A stretch of DNA of 48,154 nt from Streptomyces olivochromogenes (GCF_021538895.1 NZ_JADDRL010000074.1:1-48154); one strand, 5' to 3'; positions 8,550 through 19,238 are shown, numbered from the stretch's first letter. Program-made: numbers and translations. The notes: a model not told the origin generated them from the sequence alone.

Positions 8550-9091
8550 GCGACATGAACCACCAGAACCACGACGGCGTCGGCCCGGACCGGGGCCGTG
8601 ACGCGGACCGCGACGAGTTCGGCGAAGAGGCCTTCGACGAGGCCGCGTTCGAAGCCGACTTCGGGGCCGGCCTCCTGGAGGAGGAACTGCGCCAGGCCGC
8701 GGCCATCCTGGACCCCGTCCCGGCCGAGCTGCGCCAACTCGCCCTGGAGGCGTACGCGTTGCACGACCTCGACGCGCGGATCGCCGAGCTGACCTTCGAC
8801 TCCCTGGTCGACGCCATCCCGGTGCGGGGGGCGACGGACCCGCCGCGGATGCTGACCTTCCGGGCCGGCGAGCTGACCGTGGACGTCGAGGTCACCGGTG
8901 AGGGCCTGATGGGGCAGGTGCTGCCGCCCCAGTCCGCCCGCATAGAGGTCCTCGGCGGACCGCAGGCGGCGGCTCCCGTCCCGGTGGACGACATGGGCCG
9001 CTTCATGAGCGACACGCCCCCCGCCGGGCCGTTCGCGCTGCGGCTGCGCGCCGGCGGCGACGTGATCGTCACGGAGTGGCTGCGGGCCTAG
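8546..9091 (+). CDS. Acidic soluble protein coupled to the sigma factor
   Basis: A 181-residue protein starting at GTG 8546, which overlaps the sigma-factor stop. The first ~60 residues are very acidic and probably flexible (runs of D and E, EEAFDEAAFEADFGAGLLEE). Then comes a short helical part (LRQLALEAYALHDLDARIAE) and a beta-rich C-terminus (LTFRAGELTVDVEVTGEG, ending GDVIVTEWLRA). No membrane segment and no zinc anti-sigma motif is seen, so it is not a classical anti-sigma factor. From its position it could hold or modulate the sigma factor, or be a protease substrate (inference). I do not recognise the family. Confidence 0.8.
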   Translation: MSDMNHQNHDGVGPDRGRDADRDEFGEEAFDEAAFEADFGAGLLEEELRQAAAILDPVPAELRQLALEAYALHDLDARIAELTFDSLVDAIPVRGATDPPRMLTFRAGELTVDVEVTGEGLMGQVLPPQSARIEVLGGPQAAAPVPVDDMGRFMSDTPPAGPFALRLRAGGDVIVTEWLRA

Positions 9092-9126
9092 GAGCCGTCC
9101 GGCTATCAGCCCGGCCGTAGACCCTG

Positions 9127-10353
9127 CTACCAGCTGACCGGCAGGGTCTGCGGGCCCCGGATCATGGTCTTGCGGCGCCAGGCCACCTCGTCCGCCGGAA
9201 CCGCCAGGCGCAGCCCCGGCAGCCGGTCCAGCAGGGTGTTGATCAGCAGCTCGGTCAGCAGGCGGCCGAGGACCGCACCCGTGCAGTAGTGCGAGCCGTT
9301 GCCGAAGGCGAGGTGCGGATTGGGGGTGCGGTCCGGGTCGATGCGGTCGGGGTCCGGGAAGACGTCCGGGTCGCGGTTGGCGGCCAGGTAGGAGACGTAG
9401 ACCGGTTCGCCCGCGGCGATGCGAACGCCGTGCAGTTCGACGTCCTCCAGGGCGATGCGGGCCAGCCCGACGGTGCTGCGGTGCGGGATGTAGCGCAGCA
9501 GCTCGTCGAGGACGGTGTCGCGGGCCTCGGGGCGGTCGCGCATCCGGTCCATCAGCTCGGGCCGGGTGAGCATCAGGAACAGCATCTGGCCGCAGTTGTG
9601 GGTGACGGCCTCGCCGCCGATCTGCAGCGGACCGGCCAGGCCGACCGCCTCCTCCTCGCTGATCCCGCCCTGCGCCACGGCGCCGCCGAGGAGCGTGTAC
9701 ACGTCGTCGCCGATGCCGTGGGCGCGGGCCCGGACGGTCTCGGTGATCCAGTCGTACAGGCCGTTCTTGGCGCGGTCGGCGGCATCCGCCCCGCCGGAGG
9801 TGGAGATGATCTGCCGGGTCCAGGCGTGCACCCGCTCCCGGTCGGCGGCCGGCACGCCCATGACCTCGCTGACCACGACGATCGGGAACGGCTCCAGCAC
9901 GCGCTCGACGAGATCGGCGGGCGGCCCGTCCCGTACGATCCCGTCGACCATGTCGTCGAGGATCTCCTGCGCGCGGGGCCGCAGCCGCTTCATCGCCCCC
10001 TGGGTGAACACGCCCGCGACCGGCTTGCGCAGCCGGTTGTGGTCGGGTTGGTCGGCGAAGGCCAGTGAGCCGGGGCGGGGCTTGAAGTGCGGGGCGAGCC
10101 GGGTCACCTGACGCCGGGCGACCTCCGTACGGCTGAACCGCGGATCGTTGGTGATCGCCCTGACGTCCTCGTGGCGGGTGGCGAGCCAGGCCCAGCCGTC
10201 CCCGTACGGGAGGCGGATGCGGGTCAGCGGACCCTCGCGCATGAGCTCCGCGAGGACCGGGTCGAAGTCCGTGCCCTCCAGGTCCAGGGCGGGCCAGTCC
10301 CGTACGGGCGGCGCGGCCTGGCCGGTGAGCGTGCCTATCTCCTCGGTCGTCAT
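9127..10353 (-). CDS. Cytochrome P450
   Basis: A 408-residue bacterial P450. The heme loop FGNGSHYCTG gives Cys357 as axial ligand. ELLR is the K-helix ExxR motif, and GGEAVTHN is the I-helix oxygen-binding region, where Glu replaces the usual Asp and the second Thr of the motif is Val-Thr. It is a soluble enzyme needing a ferredoxin partner, but none is encoded nearby. The start at 10353 has GGTGAAGG just upstream. The substrate cannot be told. It is 14 kb from the clavam cluster and on present evidence unrelated to it. Confidence 0.92.
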   Translation of the reverse strand: MTTEEIGTLTGQAAPPVRDWPALDLEGTDFDPVLAELMREGPLTRIRLPYGDGWAWLATRHEDVRAITNDPRFSRTEVARRQVTRLAPHFKPRPGSLAFADQPDHNRLRKPVAGVFTQGAMKRLRPRAQEILDDMVDGIVRDGPPADLVERVLEPFPIVVVSEVMGVPAADRERVHAWTRQIISTSGGADAADRAKNGLYDWITETVRARAHGIGDDVYTLLGGAVAQGGISEEEAVGLAGPLQIGGEAVTHNCGQMLFLMLTRPELMDRMRDRPEARDTVLDELLRYIPHRSTVGLARIALEDVELHGVRIAAGEPVYVSYLAANRDPDVFPDPDRIDPDRTPNPHLAFGNGSHYCTGAVLGRLLTELLINTLLDRLPGLRLAVPADEVAWRRKTMIRGPQTLPVSW

Positions 10354-10415
10354 GCCTTCACCCTGGTACGGCGGCCGTCGGGTGTCCTGCGGGGGTGCTC
10401 CAGCCGGAGGGGAGG

Positions 10416-11213
10416 TCAGCGGGTGACGCCGTCGACCAGGGCCGCCAGCGCCGACGCCAGCCGGGACAGGCCCGGCCCCGGTGGGCCGCCGGGCTCGGTC
10501 ATGTAGGTGTCCCGGCGGATCTCGATCATCAGGGCGCCGACCCGGGGCTCCCGGCCGTAGAACTCCAGCGGCACGTACGTACCGCTGAACGGGCTGTCCA
10601 GCCCCGTCTCCCCGCACCCGGCGAAGGCCTGCCGCGCCAGTGCCGTCAGCTCCGGCGGGGTGTGGAAGGCGTCGGTGCCCAGGCAGACCGGCGGCCGGCG
10701 GCCGGAGCCGTGCAGTTCGTACGGGAGCGCCTCCGTGGGGTAGGAGTGCACGTCGATCACGACGGCCCGGCCCGTGGCCGCGAGCCGGTCGGCCACGGCC
10801 TCGGTCATCGCCCGCGCGTACGGCCGGAAGTACCGCTCGATCAGGGGCTCGGGATCGGTGTCCGCGGGCCGCAGCTCAGCGCGGTGGGTGGTCCGCGTGT
10901 ACACGGCCCCCATCCCCACCGAGAGCATCTCCTCCCGCTCGTCGGGGAACCGCTCCGGGTCCACCACCAGCCGCGACAGCCGGTTGACGAACCGCCAGGG
11001 CACGAGCCCGCACAGCGCGGCGGCCCGCTCGGCGAGCTCCGCCGTGTGCGCGTCCGTGATGTGGTCAAGCTCCCGCTCCAGCGCGGCGTCGTCCAGCACG
11101 ATGCCCGCGCGCACGGCGGCCGGTACCTCGCGCGCCGAGTGCGGCACGTGCAGGATCACGGGCGAGTCGTCCGCGCCGGGCAGAACCTCGAAGGACGATG
11201 CGGGACGGGACAC
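10416..11213 (-). CDS. N-formylglutamate amidohydrolase family protein
   Basis: A 265-residue protein of the N-formylglutamate amidohydrolase family: VILHVPHSAREVP near the N-terminus, ITDAHTAELAE, FVNRLSRLVVDPERF, and VVIDVHSYP are the conserved metal-binding and substrate segments. Family members hydrolyse N-formylglutamate in histidine breakdown or act on related acyl-amino acids. No hut genes are adjacent, so the exact substrate is open. The GTG at 11213 is preferred because the upstream extension to 11318 is low-complexity and overlaps the terminator of the isocitrate dehydrogenase gene; GGAG lies 7 nt before the GTG. Confidence 0.8.
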   Translation of the reverse strand: MSRPASSFEVLPGADDSPVILHVPHSAREVPAAVRAGIVLDDAALERELDHITDAHTAELAERAAALCGLVPWRFVNRLSRLVVDPERFPDEREEMLSVGMGAVYTRTTHRAELRPADTDPEPLIERYFRPYARAMTEAVADRLAATGRAVVIDVHSYPTEALPYELHGSGRRPPVCLGTDAFHTPPELTALARQAFAGCGETGLDSPFSGTYVPLEFYGREPRVGALMIEIRRDTYMTEPGGPPGPGLSRLASALAALVDGVTR

Positions 11214-11275
11214 GGGCCGCTCCGGAGAGTGGTGTCGGGGGACGGGCGCACGGGTGGACGGGCGGACCGGTGAAC

Positions 11276-11316
11276 GACCCCGCCCCGGTCGGGCACTGCC
11301 GACCGGGGCGGGGGTC
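11276..11316 (-). terminator. Terminator of the isocitrate dehydrogenase gene
   Basis: A strong GC-rich hairpin: GACCCCGCCCCGGTCGG (11276-11292) pairs with CCGACCGGGGCGGGGGTC (11299-11316) with one bulged base and a 6-nt loop. It is 32 nt past the stop of the minus-strand gene. Confidence 0.8.
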
Positions 11317-11347
11317 ATACGGGGGGAACGGCCGTCGGCCGCTCGCG

Positions 11348-13567
<2,220 letters not shown>

Positions 13568-13862
13568 CGGGTGCTCCGCTCCACGTCTGCAACATTGCTC
13601 GACATCAAGATATCTCGTGATCGACCCACGCTCGACAGGGGTCCGCGAGTCGGGAGCGTCCCGTACCCGGGGCGACCGAATGTCGTCGCCACGTGACCGG
13701 ATCCCCGGGCCTTCCCGCCGCTCCGCCGGGCCTTCCTGCCCGCTTGTACGGAATCCGTACTTCTGTGCAACCGAATCCGCGATTCAGGTGGTCATGTCGA
13801 GCGAGCGCCCACTGAACCGGCGGCCGGATCTGACCACCCGGCCGCCCGAGCGAAAGCGGACC
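13568..13862. other. Divergent region between icd and the M1 peptidase gene
   Basis: 295 nt with no credible gene; the open frames here are extensions of neighbours. It must hold the promoters of both genes. The one structured element is the inverted repeat at 13598-13617. Confidence 0.6.
13598..13617. promoter_or_regulatory. Inverted-repeat operator candidate upstream of icd
   Basis: The segment CTCGACATCAAG (13598-13609) is an imperfect inverted repeat (CTCGA / TCAAG with CA between), followed by the perfect palindrome AGATATCT (13608-13615). It lies 31-50 nt upstream of the icd GTG, where a repressor of a TCA-cycle gene would bind. I cannot name the regulator. Confidence 0.35.
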
Positions 13863-15437
13863 ATGAGATATCGCAGCAGAGTGACGGCCCCGGCGGCCGC
13901 ACTGATCGGCACGGCGACCGCACTGACCCTGGGCCCCACGGCCCAGGCCCTGCCGACCACGGGCCGGGCCACCGGCCGCGACGGGGGAGAAGGCGACGGC
14001 ACCCCGGGCCCCGAGACCCTCGGCGACCCCGTCTTCCCGGCCCTGGGGAACGCCGGCTACCGCGTCTCCTCGTACCACCTCGACCTCGCGTACGACCCCA
14101 CGACCAAGCTGGTGGACGCCACCGCGCTCCTGCGCATCCGCACCACCGACGACCTCACCCGTATCTCCCTCGACGCGCTCGGCCTGGACATCCGCGCCGT
14201 GCACGTCAACGGCTGCACCGCCGCCTTCGAGCAGGCGGACGAGAAGCTGCGCGTCACGCCCGCGACCCCGCTGCGGGCCAAGGCCCACGCCGTCGTGTGC
14301 GTCGAGTACTCCGCCGACCCGCGTCGGGCGCTCCCGCACACCGCTTGGGTGCCCACCCCGGACGGATTCGCGGTCTGCCCCCAGCCGAACTCGGCGCACA
14401 CCGTCTTCCCGTGCAACGACCACCCCTCGGACAAGGCCGACTTCACCTTCCGCGTCACCGTCCCCCAGGGGCTGCGCGGCGTCGCGAACGGCACCCTCGT
14501 CGACACCGAGCCCCTGGACGACGGCCGCACCGCCTACGCGTACCGCTCCCGCTCGCCGATAGCCACGGAACTCGTGCAGATCACCGTCGGCGACTACCAG
14601 GTCAAGGACCGGCAGGGCCCGCACGGACTGCCGCTGCGCGACGTCGTCCCGACCGCCCGCGCCGCCGCCCTGGAACCGGCGCTCGCCCTGACCCCCGGCC
14701 TGGTCGAGTGGCTGGAGGCGCGGCTGGGCGCCTTCCCGTTCGAGACGTACGGTCTGCTGCCCTGCAACTCCGACGACCCGAACGCCTTCGACTTCACGGG
14801 CCTGGAGACCCAGACCCTCACCCTCTACAAGCCGAACTTCCTGCTCCAGGAGGAGAAGAAGATCGGCTCGCACATGATGCACGAGCTGGTCCACTCCTAC
14901 TTCGGCAACCTGGTCAGCCCCGCCACCTGGGCCGACCTGTGGCTGAACGAGGGCCACGCCGACTTCTACGGGCTGCTGTACCGCTACGAGCGCGGCTGGG
15001 CCGACTCGCTGGGTCTGACCTCGCTGGAGGCCCGGATGAAGGACACCTACGCCCGCGGCGACCAGTGGCGCCGCGACTCGGGTCCGGTCGCCGCGCCCAA
15101 CGCGGTCAACCTCTTCGACAGTCAGCGCTACCTCGGTGGCGTCCTGGTCCTGTACGCGCTGCGCCAATTGCTGGGCGAGGACGTGTTCCACGCCGTCGAG
15201 CGCGCCTTCCTGGACCGCTTCCGGGGCTGCTCTGCGTCGACGGAGGACTACATCGCCGTCGCCTCGGAGGTCTCCGGCCAGGACCAGTCCGGCTTCCTGC
15301 GGGACTGGCTGTACGGCACGAGGACCCCGCGGATGCCCGGGCACCCGGACTGGACCGTCACCCCGGTGGCCACGTCCTTCGCGGCGCCGCACAGCCTGCG
15401 CGGCGGGCACTACCACGACAACTCGGCGACTCTCTGA
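13863..15437 (+). CDS. Secreted M1-family metallopeptidase
   Basis: A 524-residue peptidase with a signal peptide (MRYRSRVTAPAAALIGTATA and on to AQA). The gluzincin site is HELVHSYFGN with zinc ligands His340 and His344 and catalytic Glu341, plus the third ligand Glu363 in WLNEGHADF, 19 residues later as usual for M1. The N-terminal saddle domain (YRVSSYHLDLAYDPTTKLVD) is normal, but the long C-terminal domain of large aminopeptidases is missing, so this is a short secreted type. The start is the ATG before the signal peptide; the frame upstream to 13548 is non-coding. It converges with the DUF4186-like gene over a shared terminator. Confidence 0.9.
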   Translation: MRYRSRVTAPAAALIGTATALTLGPTAQALPTTGRATGRDGGEGDGTPGPETLGDPVFPALGNAGYRVSSYHLDLAYDPTTKLVDATALLRIRTTDDLTRISLDALGLDIRAVHVNGCTAAFEQADEKLRVTPATPLRAKAHAVVCVEYSADPRRALPHTAWVPTPDGFAVCPQPNSAHTVFPCNDHPSDKADFTFRVTVPQGLRGVANGTLVDTEPLDDGRTAYAYRSRSPIATELVQITVGDYQVKDRQGPHGLPLRDVVPTARAAALEPALALTPGLVEWLEARLGAFPFETYGLLPCNSDDPNAFDFTGLETQTLTLYKPNFLLQEEKKIGSHMMHELVHSYFGNLVSPATWADLWLNEGHADFYGLLYRYERGWADSLGLTSLEARMKDTYARGDQWRRDSGPVAAPNAVNLFDSQRYLGGVLVLYALRQLLGEDVFHAVERAFLDRFRGCSASTEDYIAVASEVSGQDQSGFLRDWLYGTRTPRMPGHPDWTVTPVATSFAAPHSLRGGHYHDNSATL

Positions 15438-15445
15438 CGCCGGGT

Positions 15446-15485
15446 GCCGCCACCGCTGACGCGAAACGCCGTCAGCGGTGGCGGC
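15446..15485. terminator. Bidirectional terminator
   Basis: A perfect 15-bp stem, GCCGCCACCGCTGAC (15446-15460) with GTCAGCGGTGGCGGC (15471-15485), with a 10-nt loop in which GCG and CGC can also pair. It lies between convergent genes. The stop codon of the minus-strand gene (15472-15474) is inside the right arm. Confidence 0.85.
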
Positions 15486-15804
15486 CGGCGGGCTCCCCGC
15501 CCGCCACCTCGCACTCGATCCAGCGGCAGATCACGGCGACCTCGAAGACCGGGTGGCCGCGGTACGGGGTCTGCCCGCCGTCCTGGTACGGGACGGCCGG
15601 CGTCGGCCGCTCGGCGATCAGGTCATGGGCCTGCCGGCGGAGCGCCGATGGTCCCGTCGACTCGGTGGTGGCCCGGTCCCGTCCGCGCAGACGGAACTTC
15701 GCGCGGAAAGGGTGGCGGGCGATCTCGTCCAGCCGTCGGCCCGGCGAGCCGGCCGCCCGGTCGGGCGCCGGACCGGAAGGCGAGGGGTCCGGGGGAGGCG
15801 TCAT
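15472..15804 (-). CDS. DUF4186-like protein with an apparent internal deletion
   Basis: A 110-residue protein. The block FRAKFRLRGRDRA, then AHDLIAERPTPA, then DGGQTPYRGHPVF matches what I remember of DUF4186. In the family, HPVF is followed by VAQHATATCC-like sequence with conserved cysteines and only later by a C-terminal RWIE segment. Here HPVF runs directly into EVAVICRWIECE, so the cysteine-rich middle seems to be missing in frame. The protein may be inactive. The start at 15804 is uncertain because no clear ribosome-binding site is seen; a later start is possible. The gene ends in the terminator hairpin. Confidence 0.55.
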   Translation of the reverse strand: MTPPPDPSPSGPAPDRAAGSPGRRLDEIARHPFRAKFRLRGRDRATTESTGPSALRRQAHDLIAERPTPAVPYQDGGQTPYRGHPVFEVAVICRWIECEVAGGEPAGRHR

Positions 15805-15882
15805 GCCGCTTTGCGCATACGACCGCCTCCCGCGGACCCCGCCGGACAGGCTCCGGGGGCCTTCGGAGCGGGCCCCGGTCGA

Positions 15883-17010
15883 CTATCGGAGAGCGCTCCC
15901 GGTCGACTGGTCGACGTCGACGTCGACGACCGCCGGAGCCGGTGCGGCGTCCTCGCTGCCGCGCTGATGCGGGATCACCACCGCCCCCTGCTGCAACGCC
16001 ACCGTCCGGGTGGGCGACGGGATGCGGATGCCCTCCTCGCGGTAACGCCGGTGCAGGCGCTTGATGAACTCGTGCTTGATGCGGTACTGGTCGCTGAACT
16101 CGCCCACGCCGAGGATCACCGTGAAGCCGATCCGGGAGTCGCCGAAGGTGTGGAAGCGGATGGCGGGCTCGTGGTCGGGAAGGGCGCCGGTGACATCGGA
16201 CATGGTCTCGGCGATGACCTCCGTGGTCACGCGCTCGACGTGGTCCAGGTCGCTGTCGTAACTCACGCCCACCTGCACCAGGATCGTCAACTGCTGCTCG
16301 GGACGCGTGAAGTTGGTCATGTTCGTCTTGGCGAGCTCCCCGTTGGGGATGACCACCAGGTTGTTGGAGAGCTGGCGGACCGTCGTCTGACGCCAGTTGA
16401 TGTCCACGACGTACCCCTCCTCGCCGCTGCTCAGCCGGATGTAGTCGCCCGGCTGCACGGTCTTGGAGGCGAGGATGTGGATGCCCGCGAAGAGGTTGGC
16501 CAGGGTGTCCTGGAGCGCGAGGGCGACGGCCAGACCGCCGACGCCCAGGGCGGTGAGCAGCGGCGCTATGGAGATGCCCAGCGTCTGCAGCACCACCAGG
16601 AAGCCGATCGCCATGACCAGCACCCGGGTGATGTTCACGAAGATCGTGGCCGAACCGGCGACACCGGACCGGGACTGCGTGACGCTCTGCACCAGTCCGG
16701 CGATCACCCGGGCCGCCGACACCGTCACGGCGAAGATGAGCAGTACCTGGATGGTCTGGTTGACGTGGTTCTGGACCGTTCTGGTCAGCGGCAGTACGGC
16801 CGCCGCGGCGGCCGCGCCGCCCGCGATCGCCGCCCACGGGACGACGGTGCGCAGGGCGTCCACGACGACGTCGTCGCCGCTCCAGCGGGTGCGCTTGGCG
16901 TGCTTGGCCAGCCAGCGCAGCAGCATACGGGACAGGAAGGCCGCCACCAGGCCCGCCGCCACCGCGATTCCGGCGATGATCAGGTCGTTCACGGTCACGT
17001 CGCGGTTCAT
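15883..17010 (-). CDS. MscS-family mechanosensitive ion channel
   Basis: A 375-residue membrane protein. Hydrophobic segments lie at about residues 9-30, 58-75, 86-105, 125-145 and 150-170. The last is the pore helix TM3 (ALGVGGLAVALALQDTLANL), followed by the beta domain GIHILASKTVQPGDYI and the VxxINWRQTTVRQLSNNLVVI strand typical of MscS. It opens on membrane tension to release solutes during osmotic downshock. GGAGGTGAG lies before the ATG at 17010. The C-terminal tail after residue 345 is low-complexity (DVDVDQSTGSALR). Confidence 0.92.
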   Translation of the reverse strand: MNRDVTVNDLIIAGIAVAAGLVAAFLSRMLLRWLAKHAKRTRWSGDDVVVDALRTVVPWAAIAGGAAAAAAVLPLTRTVQNHVNQTIQVLLIFAVTVSAARVIAGLVQSVTQSRSGVAGSATIFVNITRVLVMAIGFLVVLQTLGISIAPLLTALGVGGLAVALALQDTLANLFAGIHILASKTVQPGDYIRLSSGEEGYVVDINWRQTTVRQLSNNLVVIPNGELAKTNMTNFTRPEQQLTILVQVGVSYDSDLDHVERVTTEVIAETMSDVTGALPDHEPAIRFHTFGDSRIGFTVILGVGEFSDQYRIKHEFIKRLHRRYREEGIRIPSPTRTVALQQGAVVIPHQRGSEDAAPAPAVVDVDVDQSTGSALR

Positions 17011-17363
17011 CGCTCACCTCCGGGACGGGAAGCTGCGGCGGACGAGGCCGCCGACGGCCGGATGTGAAGTCTCGTCACGTGTCACCTGCTCGTGTTGCGG
17101 GATGTGCGGTCGCACCGGTCCGTACGGGGTCGTCGGTCGGCGCGCCCGCTCATCCTGCCGTATCCGGCGCGCGCGTTCGTACCCCGCACCGGCGCCGGGC
17201 ACCCGCGGGGCCGGCTGCCCGGTCCGGGGCGCGATCCGCGCTGTCCTCATATTCTCCGAACAGACCGTCCCCGTCGGCCAGTTGACGACCGGTCGGTGTT
17301 CCTTGACGGCGTGCGCGGGCGGGCGGCAGGCTGTCGCGCAGTGATCGCCAGGGGAGGGGCTCG
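17011..17363. other. Intergenic region upstream of the kinase remnant
   Basis: 353 nt between divergent genes with no credible gene. Two TTGACG boxes (near 17281 and 17303) could be -35 elements for the rightward kinase remnant, and AGGGGAGGGG before 17364 is its ribosome-binding site. These signals survive although the gene is broken. Confidence 0.5.
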
Positions 17364-17636
17364 ATGACAGGTCCGGTGCTCGCCGTCGACCAGGGCACGT
17401 CCGGCACCAAGGCCCTGGTGATCTGTCCCGAACGCGGCGTCGTCGGCACCGGATTCGCCGCCGTACGCCCCCGTCATCTGCCCGGCGGCCGGGTGGAGGC
17501 CGACCCGGCCGAACTGTATGAGTCGGTGCTGGTCGCCGGAGGGCGCGCGCTCGCCGAGGCGGACGAGCCGGTGGCGGCGCTGGGGCTGGCGAACCAGGGC
17601 GAGACCGTCCTCGCCTGGGACCCCGGCACCGGCCGC
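17364..17636 (+). pseudogene. FGGY-type (glycerol kinase-like) kinase, N-terminal remnant
   Basis: The first ~91 codons encode the N-terminus of an FGGY carbohydrate kinase: LAVDQGTSGTKALVI is the phosphate-binding start, VEADPAELYESV and AALGLANQGETVLAWDPGTG follow the glycerol-kinase pattern. A complete enzyme has about 480-500 residues. After about 17636 the frame no longer matches a kinase and stops at 17735, while oxidoreductase sequence begins in another frame. The join looks like a deletion that fused two neighbouring genes. Confidence 0.8.
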
Positions 17637-18487
17637 CCTTGGCCCGGGTGGAGGTCCTGGAGCGGGACCGGCGGGCGGGCGGTGTGCCCCGCCACTGCGC
17701 GCACGGCGGCTTCGGTACCTGGACGCGCCCGCTGACCGGACCGGCGTACGCCCGCCTGCTCGTCGAGGCGGCCGTCGGCGCGGGGGCGACGGTACGCACC
17801 GGCGTCACCGCCCTGGACTGGCCCGGCCCGCTGTCCGTGACCACGGTCGGCCCGCGGGGACCCGGGACGCTCACCGCGCGGGCGGTCGTGCTGGCCACCG
17901 GCGCCCGGGAACGCCCGCGCGCCGCACGCCTGGTGCCGGGCACCCGGCCCGCCGGGGTGTACACCACGGGCGAGTTGCAGCAGGCGGTGCACCTGCACCG
18001 GCAGCACATCGGCGACCGGGCGGTGGTGGTCGGCACGCAGGACGTCGCGTACGCGGCCGCCGCCACCGTACGGGCCGCCGGCGCCGAGGTGGTCGCGATG
18101 GTCACCGAGTCGCGCCACCCGCGTACGTCCCCCGCCCGCGCCCTGGGCGCCCGCCACCCCGTGCTCACCGGGACGACCGTCACGGAAGTCCTGGGCCACG
18201 GACGTCTGTCCGGCGTCCGCATCCGTCACCGCGACGGCCGCACGGGGATCCTGCGCTGCGACACGATGGTCTTCACCGGGGACTTCGTCCCGGAGACCGA
18301 ACTCGCCCGCCGAGCCGCCCTCACCCTCGGCCCGCGCACCTCACGCCCGGGCGTCTTCGCGGCAGGCGGCCTGCTCCAGCCCGGCGTGGACGCCCGGACG
18401 GCGGCCCGGGAGGGTGTACGGGTGGGCCGGGCCGTGCTGGAGTGGCTCGCGCACGACGCGCCGCCGCCCCCGCTCACAGATCCGTGA
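17637..18487 (+). pseudogene. FAD/NAD-dependent oxidoreductase, C-terminal remnant
   Basis: About 280 codons of a two-dinucleotide-binding oxidoreductase. It begins at VEVLERDRRAGG, which in intact enzymes lies just after the first FAD-binding GxGxxG motif; that motif is missing. Further in are VVLATGARERPR, the second Rossmann stretch VVVGTQDVAYAAAATVRAAG, and the final GVFAAGGLLQPGVDA. A TTG at 17639 could start translation, but the product could not bind FAD normally. The stop overlaps the convergent crotonase gene by 14 nt. The intact pair probably served glycerol or polyol oxidation (inference). Confidence 0.75.
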
Positions 18488-19238
18488 ACGACCCGTGCCG
18501 CCCCGCGCCGCCGGCGAACCGCGCCGCGCCCTCGAACGCCTCCGCCAGCACCTGCGTCCCGTACCGGACCTCGCTTCGCAGCGCCGCCGGCTCGTCCAGA
18601 CCCTCCTGGTCCAGGACCGACGCGCGGTCGCCGCGCAGGCAGTCCTGCGGGAAGCGGGCCAGGGAGGCCGCCAGTTCCTCCGCCGCCGTGCGGGCCGTGC
18701 CGGTGGGCACGACGCGGTTGGCGAGCCCCATCTCGTACGCTTCGCGGGCCGGTACGGGGCGGCCGGTGAGGATCATGTCCATCGCGCGGCTCGTGCCGAT
18801 CAGCCGGGGGAGCCGTACCGTGCCGCCGTCGATCAGCGGGACGCCCCAGCGGCGGCAGAACACGCCGAAGACGGCGTCCTCCTCCGCCACCCTGAGGTCG
18901 CACCACAGGGCGAGCTCCAGGCCCCCGGCGACGGCGTGGCCGGCCACCGCGGCGATCACGGGCTTGGACAGGCGCAGCCGGGTCGGACCCATCGGGCCGT
19001 CGCCGTCCTCGGCCACCCGGTTGCCGCGCTCCGTGCCCGCCGCCTTCAGGTCCGCGCCCGCGCAGAAGGTGCCGCCCTCGCCCCACAGCACCGCCACCCG
19101 GGCGTCGGCGTCGGCCTCGAACTCCCGGAAGGCCGCGGCCAGCTCGGCCGCCGTCCGGCCGTCCACGGCGTTGCGGACCTCGGGGCGGGACAGGACGACC
19201 GTGGTGACGTGTCCCGCGCGTTCCAGGCGGACCGGCAT
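18474..19238 (-). CDS. Enoyl-CoA hydratase/isomerase (crotonase) family protein
   Basis: A 254-residue crotonase. The oxyanion-hole segments are GGTFCAGADLKA and AVAGHAVAGGLELALWCDLR. In the active-site region, FCRRWGVPLIDGGTVRLPRL has one acidic position (Asp) where hydratases carry Glu. Members act on acyl-CoA thioesters in fatty-acid or branched-chain breakdown; the substrate here is not clear. The start at 19238 has GGAG upstream. The gene is convergent with the oxidoreductase remnant. Confidence 0.88.
   Translation of the reverse strand: MPVRLERAGHVTTVVLSRPEVRNAVDGRTAAELAAAFREFEADADARVAVLWGEGGTFCAGADLKAAGTERGNRVAEDGDGPMGPTRLRLSKPVIAAVAGHAVAGGLELALWCDLRVAEEDAVFGVFCRRWGVPLIDGGTVRLPRLIGTSRAMDMILTGRPVPAREAYEMGLANRVVPTGTARTAAEELAASLARFPQDCLRGDRASVLDQEGLDEPAALRSEVRYGTQVLAEAFEGAARFAGGAGRHGSFTDL

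Noticed and set aside
9127..10353. P450 as part of the clavam cluster
   Set aside because: Fourteen kilobases of unrelated genes lie between, and no SARP-type heptamers precede it. The clavulanate cluster does have a P450, but this one shows no link.
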